Positions 9,452 to 18,400 of a DNA stretch of 57,194 bases are shown here, one piece after another. The position numbers and the translations under genes were made by a program. The stretch comes from Hyphomonadaceae bacterium. GTDB lineage: Bacteria > Pseudomonadota > Alphaproteobacteria > Caulobacterales > Aquidulcibacteraceae. Where the stretch lies: NCBI GenBank assembly GCA_019753105.1, contig JAIELJ010000007.1, forward strand, positions 1 through 57,194. The letters are read 5' to 3'. The notes beneath the pieces were generated by a model. It was not told the DNA's origin, ran no database searches, and saw nothing but the letters and a program-made list of their open reading frames with translations. Positions within the stretch are counted from its first letter, which is position 1. Every line of letters starts with the position of its first letter.

Positions 9452-10589
9452 GCTCTTGGCGCAGTTCGTAGAGCGCTCGCAATTCTTCAACCTCTTCAAC
9501 TACATCACCTTCCGCACTGGCGGCGCCCTGGTCACCGCGATGATCATCGCGTTCGCGTTCGGTGCGCCCTTCATTACCTGGCTGCGCAAAAGGCAGGGCA
9601 AGGGCCAGCCGATCCGCGAAGATGGCCCGCAAGGCCACCTGCTGACCAAGAAGGGCACGCCGACAATGGGCGGGCTCATCATTCTTATTCCGCTGACGAT
9701 CTCATCGCTGCTTTGGTCGGATCTCGATAATCCGTACGTTTGGGCGGTTCTGGTCGTGACGTTGGGCTTTGGCGCCATCGGCTTCGTCGATGACTACGCC
9801 AAGGTGACGAAGCAACACCATGGCGGCCTCTCGGCGAAGCTGCGCTTGGGCTTTGAGTTCACTATCGCGCTTGTGGCGGCGCTGGCGATGCTTGTCGCTG
9901 AATGGGTAGCTGCGACGCCGGGCCAGACGCATGACATCGCGGGCTTTTGGAATGCGCTCACGGCGGGCGACGCGCTAACCGCTGTCGCACTGCCGTTCGT
10001 GAACGGCTGGGGCATTCAGCTGCTCGCGTTCTATGTGCTGTTTGCGATGATCGTGATCGTCGGCTTCGGCAACGCCGTGAACTTGACCGATGGCCTCGAT
10101 GGCTTGGCGATTGTTCCAGTGATGATCGCCGCCGGCACGTTCGGCATCATTTGCTACCTCGTCGGCCGCGTCGACTATTCGGACTATCTGGGCATTCCCC
10201 ACGTCGCGGGCGTTGCTGAACTCTCGACGGTTCTCGGCGCGCTGCTCGGCGCTTCGCTCGGCTTCCTCTGGTACAATGCGCCGCCGGCGCGTGTGTTCAT
10301 GGGCGATACCGGCTCGCTGGCGCTTGGCGGTTTGCTCGGCGCAGTGGCTGTCGCGTCGAAGCACGAAATCGTGCTGGCGATCGTCGGCGGTCTGTTCGTG
10401 CTCGAAACGCTTTCGGTGATGCTGCAAGTCGCTGTGTATAAGCGCACCGGAAAACGGCTCTTCCTGATGGCGCCGATCCACCACCACTTCGAGAAGCTTG
10501 GCTGGCAAGAGCCGACGATCGTCATTCGCTTCTGGATTATTGCGATGATCTTCGCGCTCGCTGGTCTCGCGACGTTGAAGTTGCGTTAA
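9444..10589 (+). CDS. mraY: phospho-MurNAc-pentapeptide transferase MraY
   Basis: Integral membrane enzyme that transfers phospho-MurNAc-pentapeptide to undecaprenyl phosphate to form lipid I. About ten hydrophobic segments are visible. The conserved cytoplasmic motifs are the Asp pair in [21 protein letters not shown] and the C-terminal HHHFEKLGW histidine motif. The length of 381 is slightly longer than the E. coli protein because of extra sequence between helices in the middle (around [14 protein letters not shown]). The start overlaps murF. Confidence 0.97.
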   Translation: MLELLAQFVERSQFFNLFNYITFRTGGALVTAMIIAFAFGAPFITWLRKRQGKGQPIREDGPQGHLLTKKGTPTMGGLIILIPLTISSLLWSDLDNPYVWAVLVVTLGFGAIGFVDDYAKVTKQHHGGLSAKLRLGFEFTIALVAALAMLVAEWVAATPGQTHDIAGFWNALTAGDALTAVALPFVNGWGIQLLAFYVLFAMIVIVGFGNAVNLTDGLDGLAIVPVMIAAGTFGIICYLVGRVDYSDYLGIPHVAGVAELSTVLGALLGASLGFLWYNAPPARVFMGDTGSLALGGLLGAVAVASKHEIVLAIVGGLFVLETLSVMLQVAVYKRTGKRLFLMAPIHHHFEKLGWQEPTIVIRFWIIAMIFALAGLATLKLR

Positions 10590-10638
10590 CGGGGCGAAGC
10601 AGCGCACACCCGCTGGCTCACGGGTTGGAGGCGATCGG

Positions 10639-12060
10639 ATGATTCCGATCACGGAATTCAAAGGCCGCGACGTTGCGGTGTTCGGGCTTGCCCGCACGGG
10701 GCTTGCGGCTGCGCGCGCGCTCGCTGCCGGCGGCGCACGCGTGCATGCGTGGGACGATAATGACGCGACGCGCGCGGCGGCCGAAGCGGCAGGCGTGCCA
10801 ACGTCCGACATCAACAGCCGCGACTGGCGCTCGTTTGCAGCGCTCGTGCTTTCGCCCGGCGTGCCGCTTACGTTTCCCGAGCCGCACCGTGTCGTGACGC
10901 TCGCCGAAGCTGTCGGCGTGCCGATCATGAGCGACATCGAGCTTTTCGCCCGCGCCGTGAACGCACTACCGGCGACGCAGCGTCCGAAGCTCATCGGCAT
11001 CACCGGCACTAACGGCAAGAGCACGACGTCAGCGCTGATCGCGCATATTCTGAAAGAAGCCGGCAAGGACGTGCGCCTCGGCGGCAATATCGGCAATGCG
11101 ATCCTGGAACTGCCGAACCTGCACGCGGGCGCTTTTTACGTCATCGAGCTCAGCTCATATCAGCTCGACATCACATCGAGCCTGCGCCTCGATGTTGCGG
11201 TGTGGCTCAACACGACGCCCGATCACCTCGATCGCCACGGCGACATGGCGAACTATGTCGACGCCAAGAAGCGCATCTTCCTCAATCAAGGCGCAGCCGA
11301 TTGGGCGGTGATCGGCGTGGACGATCACTACTGCGCGCAGATTTGCACTGAGCTGACGCGCGCTGGCGTGCAGCACGTCGCGCCGATCTCCTCGGGCCAG
11401 GTGCTGGGGCGCGGGGTTTCCGCGATCGGCGGCAGGTTGGTGGACGCGCTTTCCGGGCGCTCGGAGATCGTTGCCGATCTCAGCGCTGCGCCTGCGCTTG
11501 CGGGCAAGCACAATGCCCAGAACGCCGCGGCGGCGTATGCGGCGACGCGTGCGCTTGGTGCGGATCACCGGATCGTCGCGAACGCGCTGACGTCATTCGG
11601 TGGTTTGCCGCATCGCCTTGAGCGCGCCGGAACCATCGAAGGCGTGCGCTTCATCAACGATAGCAAAGCCACTAACGCCAACGCTGCTGCGCAAGCGCTG
11701 GCGGTTTATCCGCGTGTCTATTGGATCGCGGGCGGCGTGGCGAAAGAAGGCGGCATCGCTGAGTTGGCGGAGTTCTTTCCACGTATCGCGAAGGCTTATC
11801 TCATCGGCCAAAGCGCCGGTGATTTCGCCGATACGCTGCGCGGCAAGGTCGCGACCGTGATGGCGGGCAATTTGGAAGCAGCGGTAAAGCTCGCGTGCAA
11901 TGACGCGCGCGCGTCTGGTGAGCCGCATCCGGTGGTTCTGCTTTCGCCAGCGTGCGCGTCGTTCGATCAGTTCCGCTCCTACGAAGAGCGCGGCGACAAG
12001 TTCAAAGCTTACGTCGCGGCGTTAGCTGGGCAGCCGAAAACGAACGGCGCCAAAGCATGA
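10639..12060 (+). CDS. murD: UDP-MurNAc-L-alanine:D-glutamate ligase MurD
   Basis: Mur ligase adding D-glutamate to UDP-MurNAc-L-Ala. The N-terminal Rossmann part begins with VAVFGLARTGLAAA, the ATP loop GITGTNGKSTT lies near residue 118, and the conserved RLERAGTIEGVRFINDSKATN segment is present around residues 325-345. The start is the ATG at 10639 after GGTTGGAGG. A 49-base gap separates it from mraY, the longest gap in this operon apart from the one after murG. Its stop overlaps the ftsW start. Confidence 0.96.
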   Translation: MIPITEFKGRDVAVFGLARTGLAAARALAAGGARVHAWDDNDATRAAAEAAGVPTSDINSRDWRSFAALVLSPGVPLTFPEPHRVVTLAEAVGVPIMSDIELFARAVNALPATQRPKLIGITGTNGKSTTSALIAHILKEAGKDVRLGGNIGNAILELPNLHAGAFYVIELSSYQLDITSSLRLDVAVWLNTTPDHLDRHGDMANYVDAKKRIFLNQGAADWAVIGVDDHYCAQICTELTRAGVQHVAPISSGQVLGRGVSAIGGRLVDALSGRSEIVADLSAAPALAGKHNAQNAAAAYAATRALGADHRIVANALTSFGGLPHRLERAGTIEGVRFINDSKATNANAAAQALAVYPRVYWIAGGVAKEGGIAELAEFFPRIAKAYLIGQSAGDFADTLRGKVATVMAGNLEAAVKLACNDARASGEPHPVVLLSPACASFDQFRSYEERGDKFKAYVAALAGQPKTNGAKA

Positions 12061-13196
12061 CGGCGATCGCCGAACGCTTCGGCGCGGCGTACGATCGGCT
12101 GCGCACCTATGATCGGCCGTTGTTGATGATTGCCGCTGCGCTGTTTGCGCTGGGCATCTTGTTCTCGATGGCCGCCTCGCCGGCAGCGACCGCGCGCATT
12201 CGCATCGAAGAAGCGTTCTATTTCGCTGGCCGGCAGGCTGCGTACGCGACCATTGGCGTGATCGTTATGTTCGCGGCCGCCGCGCTTTCGCCGCTTCAGG
12301 TTCGGCGGATGGCGACGATCCTCGTCGCCATGTTCCTTCCCTTGTGCGCGCTCGCCGCAATTTTTGGGCCCGAAGTGAAGGGCGCGCAGCGTTGGTTCGA
12401 TTTCGGCTTTGCGTCCTTGCAGCCGTCAGAGATCCTGAAGCCTGCCTTGATCGTAGTGTGGGCATGGATGCTTGGTGAGAGCGTGCGTGCGCCGAAGTTC
12501 CCCGGACGCTGGGTCGCGATCGGCCTATACGCGCTGGCGGCGTGCGCGTTGCTGATGCAGCCGGATATCGGTCAAACTGCTTTGCTGGCGATCTGTCTTG
12601 GCCCGATGCTCATTCTTTCCGGTCTCGCGCTGCGCTATGTGATTGGCGGAACGGTGCTCGCTGGCTTCAGCGCGTGGGCGATCTATAGCTTCTATCCGCA
12701 CGCGCGCGAACGCGTGGACGCGTTCCTTAATCCCGAAGGTGATGCAGCGTATCAAGTCAATCGCGCGCTTGATGCGATCGCTGCGGGCGGCGTGTTTGGC
12801 CGCGGGCCGGGCGAGGGCGTGATCAAGCGCTCTCTGCCGGATGCGCATGCAGACTTTGTATTTGCGGTTGCAGCCGAGGAGTTCGGTTTGCTTGCATCGC
12901 TTGGATTGATTGCACTTTTCGGCGCGCTTGCGTTTCGTGGATTGTCGCGCGCCAGCCGGCTTGTGGAACCTTTCGAGCAGATCGCCGCCGCAGGCCTGGT
13001 GACGCTTCTTGTCGCGCAGGCCTCGATTCATATCGCCGTGAACTTGAGTTTGCTGCCAGCCAAAGGCATGACGCTCCCGTTCATATCGTTTGGCGGTTCC
13101 TCGATGATCGGCTCAGCGCTGGCTTTGGGGTTCTGTTTGTCTCTACTTCGTGATCGGCCCGGCGCCTTCGTTTTCGCCGCGCCCTTGCGCACATGA
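12057..13196 (+). CDS. ftsW: septal peptidoglycan polymerase FtsW
   Basis: SEDS-family glycosyltransferase that polymerises lipid II at the division site together with FtsI. About ten transmembrane segments are visible over 379 residues. SEDS landmarks include GAQRWFDFGFASLQPSEILKP, the region AYQVNRALDAIAAGG, and the C-terminal LPAKGMTLPFISFGGSSM. I chose the ATG at 12057, which overlaps the murD stop (ATGA). The longer open frame upstream lies inside murD and is Arg-rich shadow sequence. Confidence 0.96.
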   Translation: MTAIAERFGAAYDRLRTYDRPLLMIAAALFALGILFSMAASPAATARIRIEEAFYFAGRQAAYATIGVIVMFAAAALSPLQVRRMATILVAMFLPLCALAAIFGPEVKGAQRWFDFGFASLQPSEILKPALIVVWAWMLGESVRAPKFPGRWVAIGLYALAACALLMQPDIGQTALLAICLGPMLILSGLALRYVIGGTVLAGFSAWAIYSFYPHARERVDAFLNPEGDAAYQVNRALDAIAAGGVFGRGPGEGVIKRSLPDAHADFVFAVAAEEFGLLASLGLIALFGALAFRGLSRASRLVEPFEQIAAAGLVTLLVAQASIHIAVNLSLLPAKGMTLPFISFGGSSMIGSALALGFCLSLLRDRPGAFVFAAPLRT

Positions 13197-13204
13197 ATTG
13201 AGCG

Positions 13205-14296
13205 ATGAGCAAAAAAGTCGTCGTTATCGCTGCGGGTGGAACTGGCGGACATTTGTTCCCCGCGGCTGCGTTTGCGGAAGAGATGTTCCGCCGCGGGTGG
13301 CGCGTTATCCTGATGACGGATGCGCGCGGGCGCCGTTACGCCGAAGGCTTCCCCGCCGAGCGCATCGAAGATGTTCCCGCAGCATCGCTCTCGGCCAATC
13401 CGTTCACCGCGATCCCGGCGATGTTCAAGATTTGGCGCGGCATCAATGAAGCCAAGAAGCGGTTCACCGAACTGCCGCCTTCGCTGGTTGCGGGCTTCGG
13501 TGGTTATCCGTCGTTCCCAGCCTTGATGGCGGCGCGCGCGCACAAAGTGCCGATCCTGATCCACGAGCAGAACTCGGTGCTGGGGCGCGTCAATCGCGCA
13601 ATGGCGGGCAGTGCGGCGATCGTGGCGTGCGGGTTCGAGCGCTTGGATCGCCTGCCGGCGAGTGCGGAGAGCCGTAAGCACGTCGTCGGCAATCCGGTGC
13701 GTCTGCCGATCCTTGCCGTGCGCGAGCGCCCGTATCCGGAAGCGCCTGCCGGTGGCCGGCTCAATCTGCTGATCATCGGCGGCAGCCAAGGCGCGCGTTT
13801 GTTCGGCGAAGTGATCCCCGAAGCGATCGCGCGCTTGCCGCAGCCGATGCGCCAGCGCCTCGATGTCGTGCATCAGGTTCGCCAGGAGCAAGTTGCTGCC
13901 GCGAAGAAGGTGTACGAGCGCGCCAAGGTGAACGCCGAGGTCGCGCCGTTCTTCACCGATATGGGCCAGCGCTTGGGCGCGACGCATTTGGTGGTCTCGC
14001 GCGCTGGCGCTTCGTCGGTGACGGAACTCCAGGTCGCGGGGCGGCCCGCCATCATCGTGCCGTTCGCAGCCGCGGCGGACGATCACCAGACCGCCAACGC
14101 CGAGGGCCTCACAGCCGTCGGCGCGGCTGACGTGTTTACCGAACAGGAGTTCGAGCCCGCCGCGCTCGCCGCTTGCCTGGAGCGTAGGCTGAGCGACCCG
14201 CACGGCCTCGCCGTCCGCGCCGCCGCTGCCCGTTCCGCCGCCAAGCCGGAAGCGGCGAAATCCCTGGCCGATCTGGCCGAAAGCGTCGCCCGCTAG
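13205..14296 (+). CDS. murG: lipid II synthase MurG
   Basis: UDP-GlcNAc transferase (GT28, GT-B fold) that converts lipid I to lipid II on the cytoplasmic face of the membrane. The N-terminal glycine-rich loop GGTGGHLFPA and the C-terminal donor-site segments IIGGSQGARLF, VVSRAGASSVTEL and PFAAAADDHQTANA are all clear. The length of 363 is normal. It lies eight bases after ftsW. The usual next gene, murC, is displaced by a 1.5 kb sigma-factor cassette. Confidence 0.97.
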   Translation: MSKKVVVIAAGGTGGHLFPAAAFAEEMFRRGWRVILMTDARGRRYAEGFPAERIEDVPAASLSANPFTAIPAMFKIWRGINEAKKRFTELPPSLVAGFGGYPSFPALMAARAHKVPILIHEQNSVLGRVNRAMAGSAAIVACGFERLDRLPASAESRKHVVGNPVRLPILAVRERPYPEAPAGGRLNLLIIGGSQGARLFGEVIPEAIARLPQPMRQRLDVVHQVRQEQVAAAKKVYERAKVNAEVAPFFTDMGQRLGATHLVVSRAGASSVTELQVAGRPAIIVPFAAAADDHQTANAEGLTAVGAADVFTEQEFEPAALAACLERRLSDPHGLAVRAAAARSAAKPEAAKSLADLAESVAR

Positions 14297-14317
14297 AAAA
14301 TCTCGCATCGCCCTGCA

Positions 14318-14365
14318 TCCAGGCCCGCCGCCAGCGGCGGTAGAGAACCAAAGACGCCTGGAGGG
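14318..14365 (+). promoter_or_regulatory. nested stem that could mask the ribosome-binding site of the sigma cassette
   Basis: TCCAGGC at 14318-14324 is complementary to GCCTGGA at 14356-14362. The second arm overlaps the Shine-Dalgarno sequence GGAGGG just before the ATG at 14370. Inside the loop a second hairpin forms from CCGCCG (14325-14330) and CGGCGG (14335-14340). The structure could attenuate transcription after murG or limit translation of the cassette. The function is inference. Confidence 0.35.
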
Positions 14366-14369
14366 TCGA

Positions 14370-14513
14370 ATGTCTGAAGAAGTGTTCCGCGATTTCTGGT
14401 GGCTCATCTTCCCCGTGTTCGGGATGGCGATGGCGCTGATCGGCATGCTGCGGGAAGATCGCCGCATCGATGAGATTCACGAACGTGCACGCCGCGACCT
14501 TGGGGGCAAATGA
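14370..14513 (+). CDS. small membrane protein heading the sigma cassette, 47 aa
   Basis: A 47-codon frame with a good Shine-Dalgarno sequence (GGAGGG). It begins MSEEVFRDFWWLIFPVFGMA, has one hydrophobic helix at about residues 9-26 and a basic, charged tail (REDRRIDEIHERARRD). Its core is nearly the same as the N-terminus of the next protein (WWLIFP-FGM-M-LIGM----DRR), so the two look like a partial tandem duplication. One base separates its stop from the next start. The function is unknown; the position suggests a membrane partner of the sigma system. Confidence 0.7.
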   Translation: MSEEVFRDFWWLIFPVFGMAMALIGMLREDRRIDEIHERARRDLGGK

Positions 14514-14514
14514 G

Positions 14515-14916
14515 ATGACAGCGACACAACTTTTCGTCGGCTATTGGTGGCTGATCTTTCCGATCTTCGGGATGCTGATGGGTCTGATCGGCATGTTCCA
14601 GTCCGATCGCCGCGCAACCCGCACGATGGATCTGATCAAGGCGTATGTCGATCAAGGCAAGGATCCGCCGCCGGAATTGCTGCAGCTTGCGGCGGCGGAA
14701 TCAACGAGCGGCGCCAGCAGTGGCATGGGCCGCACGCCGACCGAGAACCGCTTGTGGACGTTCGTGACGTTCGCAGCGCTCGCTACAGGATTTGGCGTCG
14801 GCTATTGGTTCATGCGCGCCGAGGAATGGGCGTTCGCGTTCCTGGTTGTGGCGATCGTCATGGGCATCATGGCTTTCGGCGCGCTGTTGCTCTTGATCTT
14901 CGGACGCAAGAGCTGA
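14515..14916 (+). CDS. membrane protein of the sigma cassette (DUF6249-like)
   Basis: A 133-residue membrane protein. The first hydrophobic helix (YWWLIFPIFGMLMGLIGMF) is followed by a basic turn, a cytoplasmic segment containing the pattern LIKAYVDQGKDPPPELL, and two C-terminal helices (about residues 78-96 and 101-128). The short segment ending in PPELL before paired helices resembles DUF6249 proteins, which I recall beside ECF sigma factors. I start at the ATG at 14515, one base after the upstream stop. The sigma gene follows five bases later, so they are surely cotranscribed. Confidence 0.75.
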   Translation: MTATQLFVGYWWLIFPIFGMLMGLIGMFQSDRRATRTMDLIKAYVDQGKDPPPELLQLAAAESTSGASSGMGRTPTENRLWTFVTFAALATGFGVGYWFMRAEEWAFAFLVVAIVMGIMAFGALLLLIFGRKS

Positions 14917-14920
14917 CGCG

Positions 14921-15463
14921 ATGGACGCCGCCGAGGAGGCGCGTCTGGTGCAAGCTGCTCGCAACGGCGACATGACCGCCTTTGGCCGTCTCGTCGATGC
15001 GAACCAGCCCGCCGTACGCGCCTTCCTGCGCCGTTTTGTCGGTTCTTACGCCGACGCTGACGATCTCGCGCAGGAGGCCTTCGCTAGAACTTGGGAAGTG
15101 CTGGAGCGCTTCGATGGTTCGTCGCGTCTGCGCACTTTCATTTGCGGCGTGGCGTTTCAGTATTGGCGCCGGGCCCGGCGGGCGGACAGCAGGCGCATGG
15201 CGCGCGACGACGCCTATGCCCAGTTGGAAGACCAAGAGACGGCGGGAGACGCCCGGATGGCGCAGAAGCTGGCTTTGAGACGGGCGATGGATGAGCTTCC
15301 CGATGATCAGCGCGCGGCGTTGGCGCTGTGTTTGGGGCAGGACTTTACGCATGCCGAAGCGTCGGAGATCTTGAAACTCCCGCTGGGTACGGTGAAATCT
15401 CATGTGACGCGCGGGCGCGCGCGTTTGCAGGCCGCGCTGGGCGCGCCTGCGGAGGCCGGATGA
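14921..15463 (+). CDS. ECF-family RNA polymerase sigma factor
   Basis: A 180-residue group IV sigma factor. Region 2 spans about residues 20-90 with the core-binding motif DADDLAQEAFARTW followed by RLRTFICGVAFQYWRRARR. Region 4 spans about 120-172 with LPDDQRAALALCLGQDFTHAEASEILKLP and the recognition helix LGTVKSHVTRGRARL. Region 3 is absent, as in ECF factors. It is flanked by membrane proteins on both sides in one overlapping unit, the usual layout for a sigma factor held by a membrane anti-sigma protein. The signal and target promoters are unknown. Confidence 0.9.
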   Translation: MDAAEEARLVQAARNGDMTAFGRLVDANQPAVRAFLRRFVGSYADADDLAQEAFARTWEVLERFDGSSRLRTFICGVAFQYWRRARRADSRRMARDDAYAQLEDQETAGDARMAQKLALRRAMDELPDDQRAALALCLGQDFTHAEASEILKLPLGTVKSHVTRGRARLQAALGAPAEAG

Positions 15464-15798
15464 TGAGCGAGCGTGACGCAGATCTCTTGATGGCGGACCT
15501 GCTGGGCGAAGCGCCCGAGACGCCCGATCCAGGCTTCCGCTATGACGTGCTTTTCCGCGCCAGCATCCGCGCCCGCCGCCGTGCGGCGATGAGCAAGGCG
15601 CTAAACCAGATCGCGCTGTTCAGCGCTATTGGACTGATCTTTCCCGTCGGCGGGGCTCTGGGCCTGACCTGGGAAATGGCGCAGCCCCTCGTGATGGCTA
15701 CTGGGCTTCTGGCGCTTGGTCTGGCGGCGGCCAGCGTGACTATTCTCGGTCCCCGCGCCGTTCTGGCGCGATCCCGCGCAATTCTTACGCGCTCTTAA
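15460..15798 (+). CDS. putative membrane anti-sigma protein
   Basis: A 112-residue protein starting in an ATGA overlap with the sigma gene stop (MMSERDADLLMADLLGEAPETPDPGF). The N-terminal 50 residues are soluble and helical; a basic stretch (RASIRARRRAAMSK) is followed by two hydrophobic helices at about residues 48-66 and 74-97. Size, topology and translational coupling to an ECF gene fit an anti-sigma factor, but no HxxxCxxC zinc motif is visible. The role is inferred from context. Confidence 0.65.
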   Translation: MMSERDADLLMADLLGEAPETPDPGFRYDVLFRASIRARRRAAMSKALNQIALFSAIGLIFPVGGALGLTWEMAQPLVMATGLLALGLAAASVTILGPRAVLARSRAILTRS

Positions 15799-15806
15799 AG
15801 ATCGCC

Positions 15807-15836
15807 TTTCAGCGGACACGATGCGCGGCCTATAAT
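15807..15836 (+). promoter_or_regulatory. probable promoter for murC
   Basis: A perfect TATAAT lies at 15831-15836, 26 bases before the murC ATG. The -35 region near 15807-15812 reads TTTCAG, a weak match at an 18-base spacer. This would give murC and the genes after it their own transcription, independent of the sigma cassette inserted upstream. Confidence 0.5.
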
Positions 15837-15862
15837 GGGGCCACGTTTCGTTTGGGGAATTC

Positions 15863-17278
15863 ATGATCCGCCGCGCCATTCCGTTCGACACCGGGACCAT
15901 TCATTTCGTCGGCATCGGCGGCATCGGCATGTCCGGCATTGCTGCGGTGATGAAAAACCTCGGCTACGATGTATCGGGCTCCGACGCCAAGGACGGCGCC
16001 AATATCGAGCGCCTACGCGTGCAGGGCATTCAAATCTCGATCGGCCACAAAGTTGAGAACGCCGCGAACGCCGGCGTCGTGGTGATCTCGTCGGCGATCA
16101 AGGACGGCAATCCGGAAGTCGACGCCGCGCGCGCGCGGGGTGTTCCGATCGTGCGGCGCGCCGAGATGCTCGCCGAGATCATGCGACTGAAATGGACCGT
16201 CGCGATCGGCGGCACGCACGGCAAGACGACGACGACCTCAATGGTCGCGGCCTTGCTCGATGCCGGCCAGAAAGATCCAACCGTCATCAATGGCGGCATC
16301 ATCAACGCTTACGGCGCCAATGCGCGCATGGGCGAAGGCGAGTGGATGGTGGTCGAGGCCGATGAAAGCGACGGCACGTTCACGCGCCTACGCGCGACGG
16401 CGGTGGTCGTCACCAACATGGATGCCGAACATCTGGATCATTACGGCTCGGTCGAAGCGATGAACGCGGCGTATCAGACGTTCGTGGAGAACATTCCATT
16501 CTACGGCTTCGCCGTCATGTGCCTCGATCACCCGCAAGTGCAGGCGCTCGCAGCGCAAGTGCGCGATCGGCGGATCATTTCTTACGGCTTCAACCCGCAA
16601 GCCGATGTCTGCGCCGTCAATGTGCGCCCGTCGCGCGATGGTTCGACGTTTGACGTTGTCGCGCGGAAAAAGGGCGAAGGGCCCGGCGTGACGATGCACG
16701 ATCTGTTCTTGCCGGTCGCAGGCCGTCACAACGTGCAAAACGCGGTGGCTGCTATCGCTGTGGCGCGCGAACTCGGTGTCACGGATGCGGGCATTCGCAC
16801 GGGCCTGAAAAAGTTCGCCGGCGTGAAGCGTCGTTTCACGACGACGGGCTATTGGAACGAAGTCCGTATCGTCGACGATTACGGCCACCATCCGGTGGAA
16901 ATCGCCGCTGTGCTTTCCGCCGCGCGCGAAATGACGGAAGGGCGCGTCATCGCCGTCGTCCAGCCGCACCGCTACACGCGCTTGCGCGATCTCTTCCAGG
17001 AATTCTCGACCTGCTTCAACGATGCCGACATCGTTGCCGTCGCTGATGTGTATTCGGCAGGCGAGACGCCAATCGATGACGTCAACGCCGATGCGCTCGC
17101 GATCAGCCTGAAGAGTCACGGTCACCGCGATGCGCGCCGCATTGCGAGCTTGGACAATCTGCCCGACCTCGTGCGCGCCGAAGCAAAACCAGGTGATATC
17201 GTCGTGTGCCTGGGCGCGGGCGACATCACGGCGTACGCGAACGCGCTGCCGGCCAAGCTTGGCGCGGCGGCCGCTTAA
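15863..17278 (+). CDS. murC: UDP-MurNAc:L-alanine ligase MurC
   Basis: First Mur ligase of the pathway. The N-terminal fold starts [15 protein letters not shown], the ATP loop is [14 protein letters not shown] near residue 113, and the conserved [22 protein letters not shown] and [12 protein letters not shown] segments follow. The length of 471 is normal. It is preceded by a consensus TATAAT box and followed 22 bases later by a CYTH protein on the same strand. Confidence 0.97.
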   Translation: MIRRAIPFDTGTIHFVGIGGIGMSGIAAVMKNLGYDVSGSDAKDGANIERLRVQGIQISIGHKVENAANAGVVVISSAIKDGNPEVDAARARGVPIVRRAEMLAEIMRLKWTVAIGGTHGKTTTTSMVAALLDAGQKDPTVINGGIINAYGANARMGEGEWMVVEADESDGTFTRLRATAVVVTNMDAEHLDHYGSVEAMNAAYQTFVENIPFYGFAVMCLDHPQVQALAAQVRDRRIISYGFNPQADVCAVNVRPSRDGSTFDVVARKKGEGPGVTMHDLFLPVAGRHNVQNAVAAIAVARELGVTDAGIRTGLKKFAGVKRRFTTTGYWNEVRIVDDYGHHPVEIAAVLSAAREMTEGRVIAVVQPHRYTRLRDLFQEFSTCFNDADIVAVADVYSAGETPIDDVNADALAISLKSHGHRDARRIASLDNLPDLVRAEAKPGDIVVCLGAGDITAYANALPAKLGAAAA

Positions 17279-17300
17279 AGCGCCGTCCTGGGGAACGCGC

Positions 17301-17810
17301 ATGCCGATTGAGAACGAGCGCAAATATGTTCTGCCGCTCGATTTCGATCCGCGGGCGCTCTCCGCGTGGCGCAGTTGCGAAATCAAGCAAGCTTATCTCG
17401 ATGACGGCCCGCGTCTCCGGCAAACCGGCGACGCGCGGTTCTTCACTTACAAGAGATTGATACCACAGACCGGCGAGTTGGTCGAAATCGAGACGGAGAT
17501 CTCCAACGAAGATTTCGCGCTGCTCTGGAGTCAATGCGTGACCGTCCTTTCGAAGACGCGCTACGAAAAGACCGATGTCTCGGGCGATTGGGTTGTCGAC
17601 TTTCTGCGCGACAAATCCGATCGCCTCTATTTCGTGTTGGCCGAGGTTGAGCTGCCACGTGGTGTCGCCGCCCCGACAGCGATTCCGGATGAGCTCGCGC
17701 CGCACATCGTTCACGCCGTCGATGCTGCGGACGTGCGCTTCACCAACAAGAAGCTCTCTGACGTCGCCGTCGCCGCGTTGCTATATGATGAGATTGCGGC
17801 CAGCCGCTAA
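17301..17810 (+). CDS. CYTH-domain protein
   Basis: A 169-residue protein beginning MPIENERKYVLPLD; the ENERKY motif is the N-terminal ExExK-type signature of CYTH (adenylate cyclase CyaB/thiamine triphosphatase) tunnel-fold enzymes. Later strands carry FFTYKR, ELVEIETEIS, TRYEKTD and YFVLAEVELP, with the alternating acidic and basic residues expected to line the tunnel for triphosphate and metal. I chose the ATG at 17301, since the upstream frame lies in murC. The substrate is unknown; tripolyphosphate or a nucleotide are both possible. Confidence 0.8.
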   Translation: MPIENERKYVLPLDFDPRALSAWRSCEIKQAYLDDGPRLRQTGDARFFTYKRLIPQTGELVEIETEISNEDFALLWSQCVTVLSKTRYEKTDVSGDWVVDFLRDKSDRLYFVLAEVELPRGVAAPTAIPDELAPHIVHAVDAADVRFTNKKLSDVAVAALLYDEIAASR

Positions 17811-17872
17811 TGCCGTTCATCCCGCGCTCATCTGCGCGCAAGGATGATGCGACGAGGAGAAGACTGAAACCA

Positions 17873-18346
17873 ATGCGCCTGACCATGTTCCTGCCGTTCG
17901 CCGCGCTTGCTCTGGCTGCGTGCGCCAGCACGCCCGCGCCTTCTGCCGGCGGTGTCACGCGCGTGGTCTCCACCACCTCGTTCGGCATGTGCGTCGGCTA
18001 TTGCACGACGGAACTTGAGATCGCGGAAGGGCGCGCTGTGCTGACGCGCCTGGCGCGTGGCGGTCGTGGCGCGCCTCAAGGTTTGCCCCCGCAAACCCAC
18101 TCGATGTCGTTGAGCGCGAGCGAGTGGCAGGAAATCCAACGCCTCGCCGCGCAGGCCGATTTCGATGCGGTGCCCGATGTCATCGGCTGCCCCGATTGCG
18201 CCGATGGCGGCGCTGAGGGCTTGACCGTCCAAGGCGCGGGCGGCTCGGAAACCGTCACGCTCGAGTTCCGCGCCGATGTGCGCGAACTGCAGCCGCTGCT
18301 CAACCGCATCCGCGCCATCCGTGACCAGCTGACGCCTGCGAGCTAG
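17873..18346 (+). CDS. small lipoprotein, 157 aa
   Basis: The ATG at 17873 follows GAGGAGAAG and begins a lipoprotein signal (MRLTMFLPFAALALAACAS) with the acylated cysteine at about residue 17. The mature part has further cysteines arranged as MCVGYC and GCPDC and is mostly beta-prone. The open frame extends upstream to overlap the CYTH stop, but the signal peptide decides the later start. The function is unknown. Confidence 0.75.
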   Translation: MRLTMFLPFAALALAACASTPAPSAGGVTRVVSTTSFGMCVGYCTTELEIAEGRAVLTRLARGGRGAPQGLPPQTHSMSLSASEWQEIQRLAAQADFDAVPDVIGCPDCADGGAEGLTVQGAGGSETVTLEFRADVRELQPLLNRIRAIRDQLTPAS

Positions 18347-18400
18347 TAATCCACAGCGAAACGATTTGACCGGGCTCGCGACTCCCAGCAGCCCGGTTCA

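Noticed and set aside
13028-14467. 479-codon minus-strand frame opposite murG
   Set aside because: Antisense shadow of ftsW end, murG and the sigma-cassette start.
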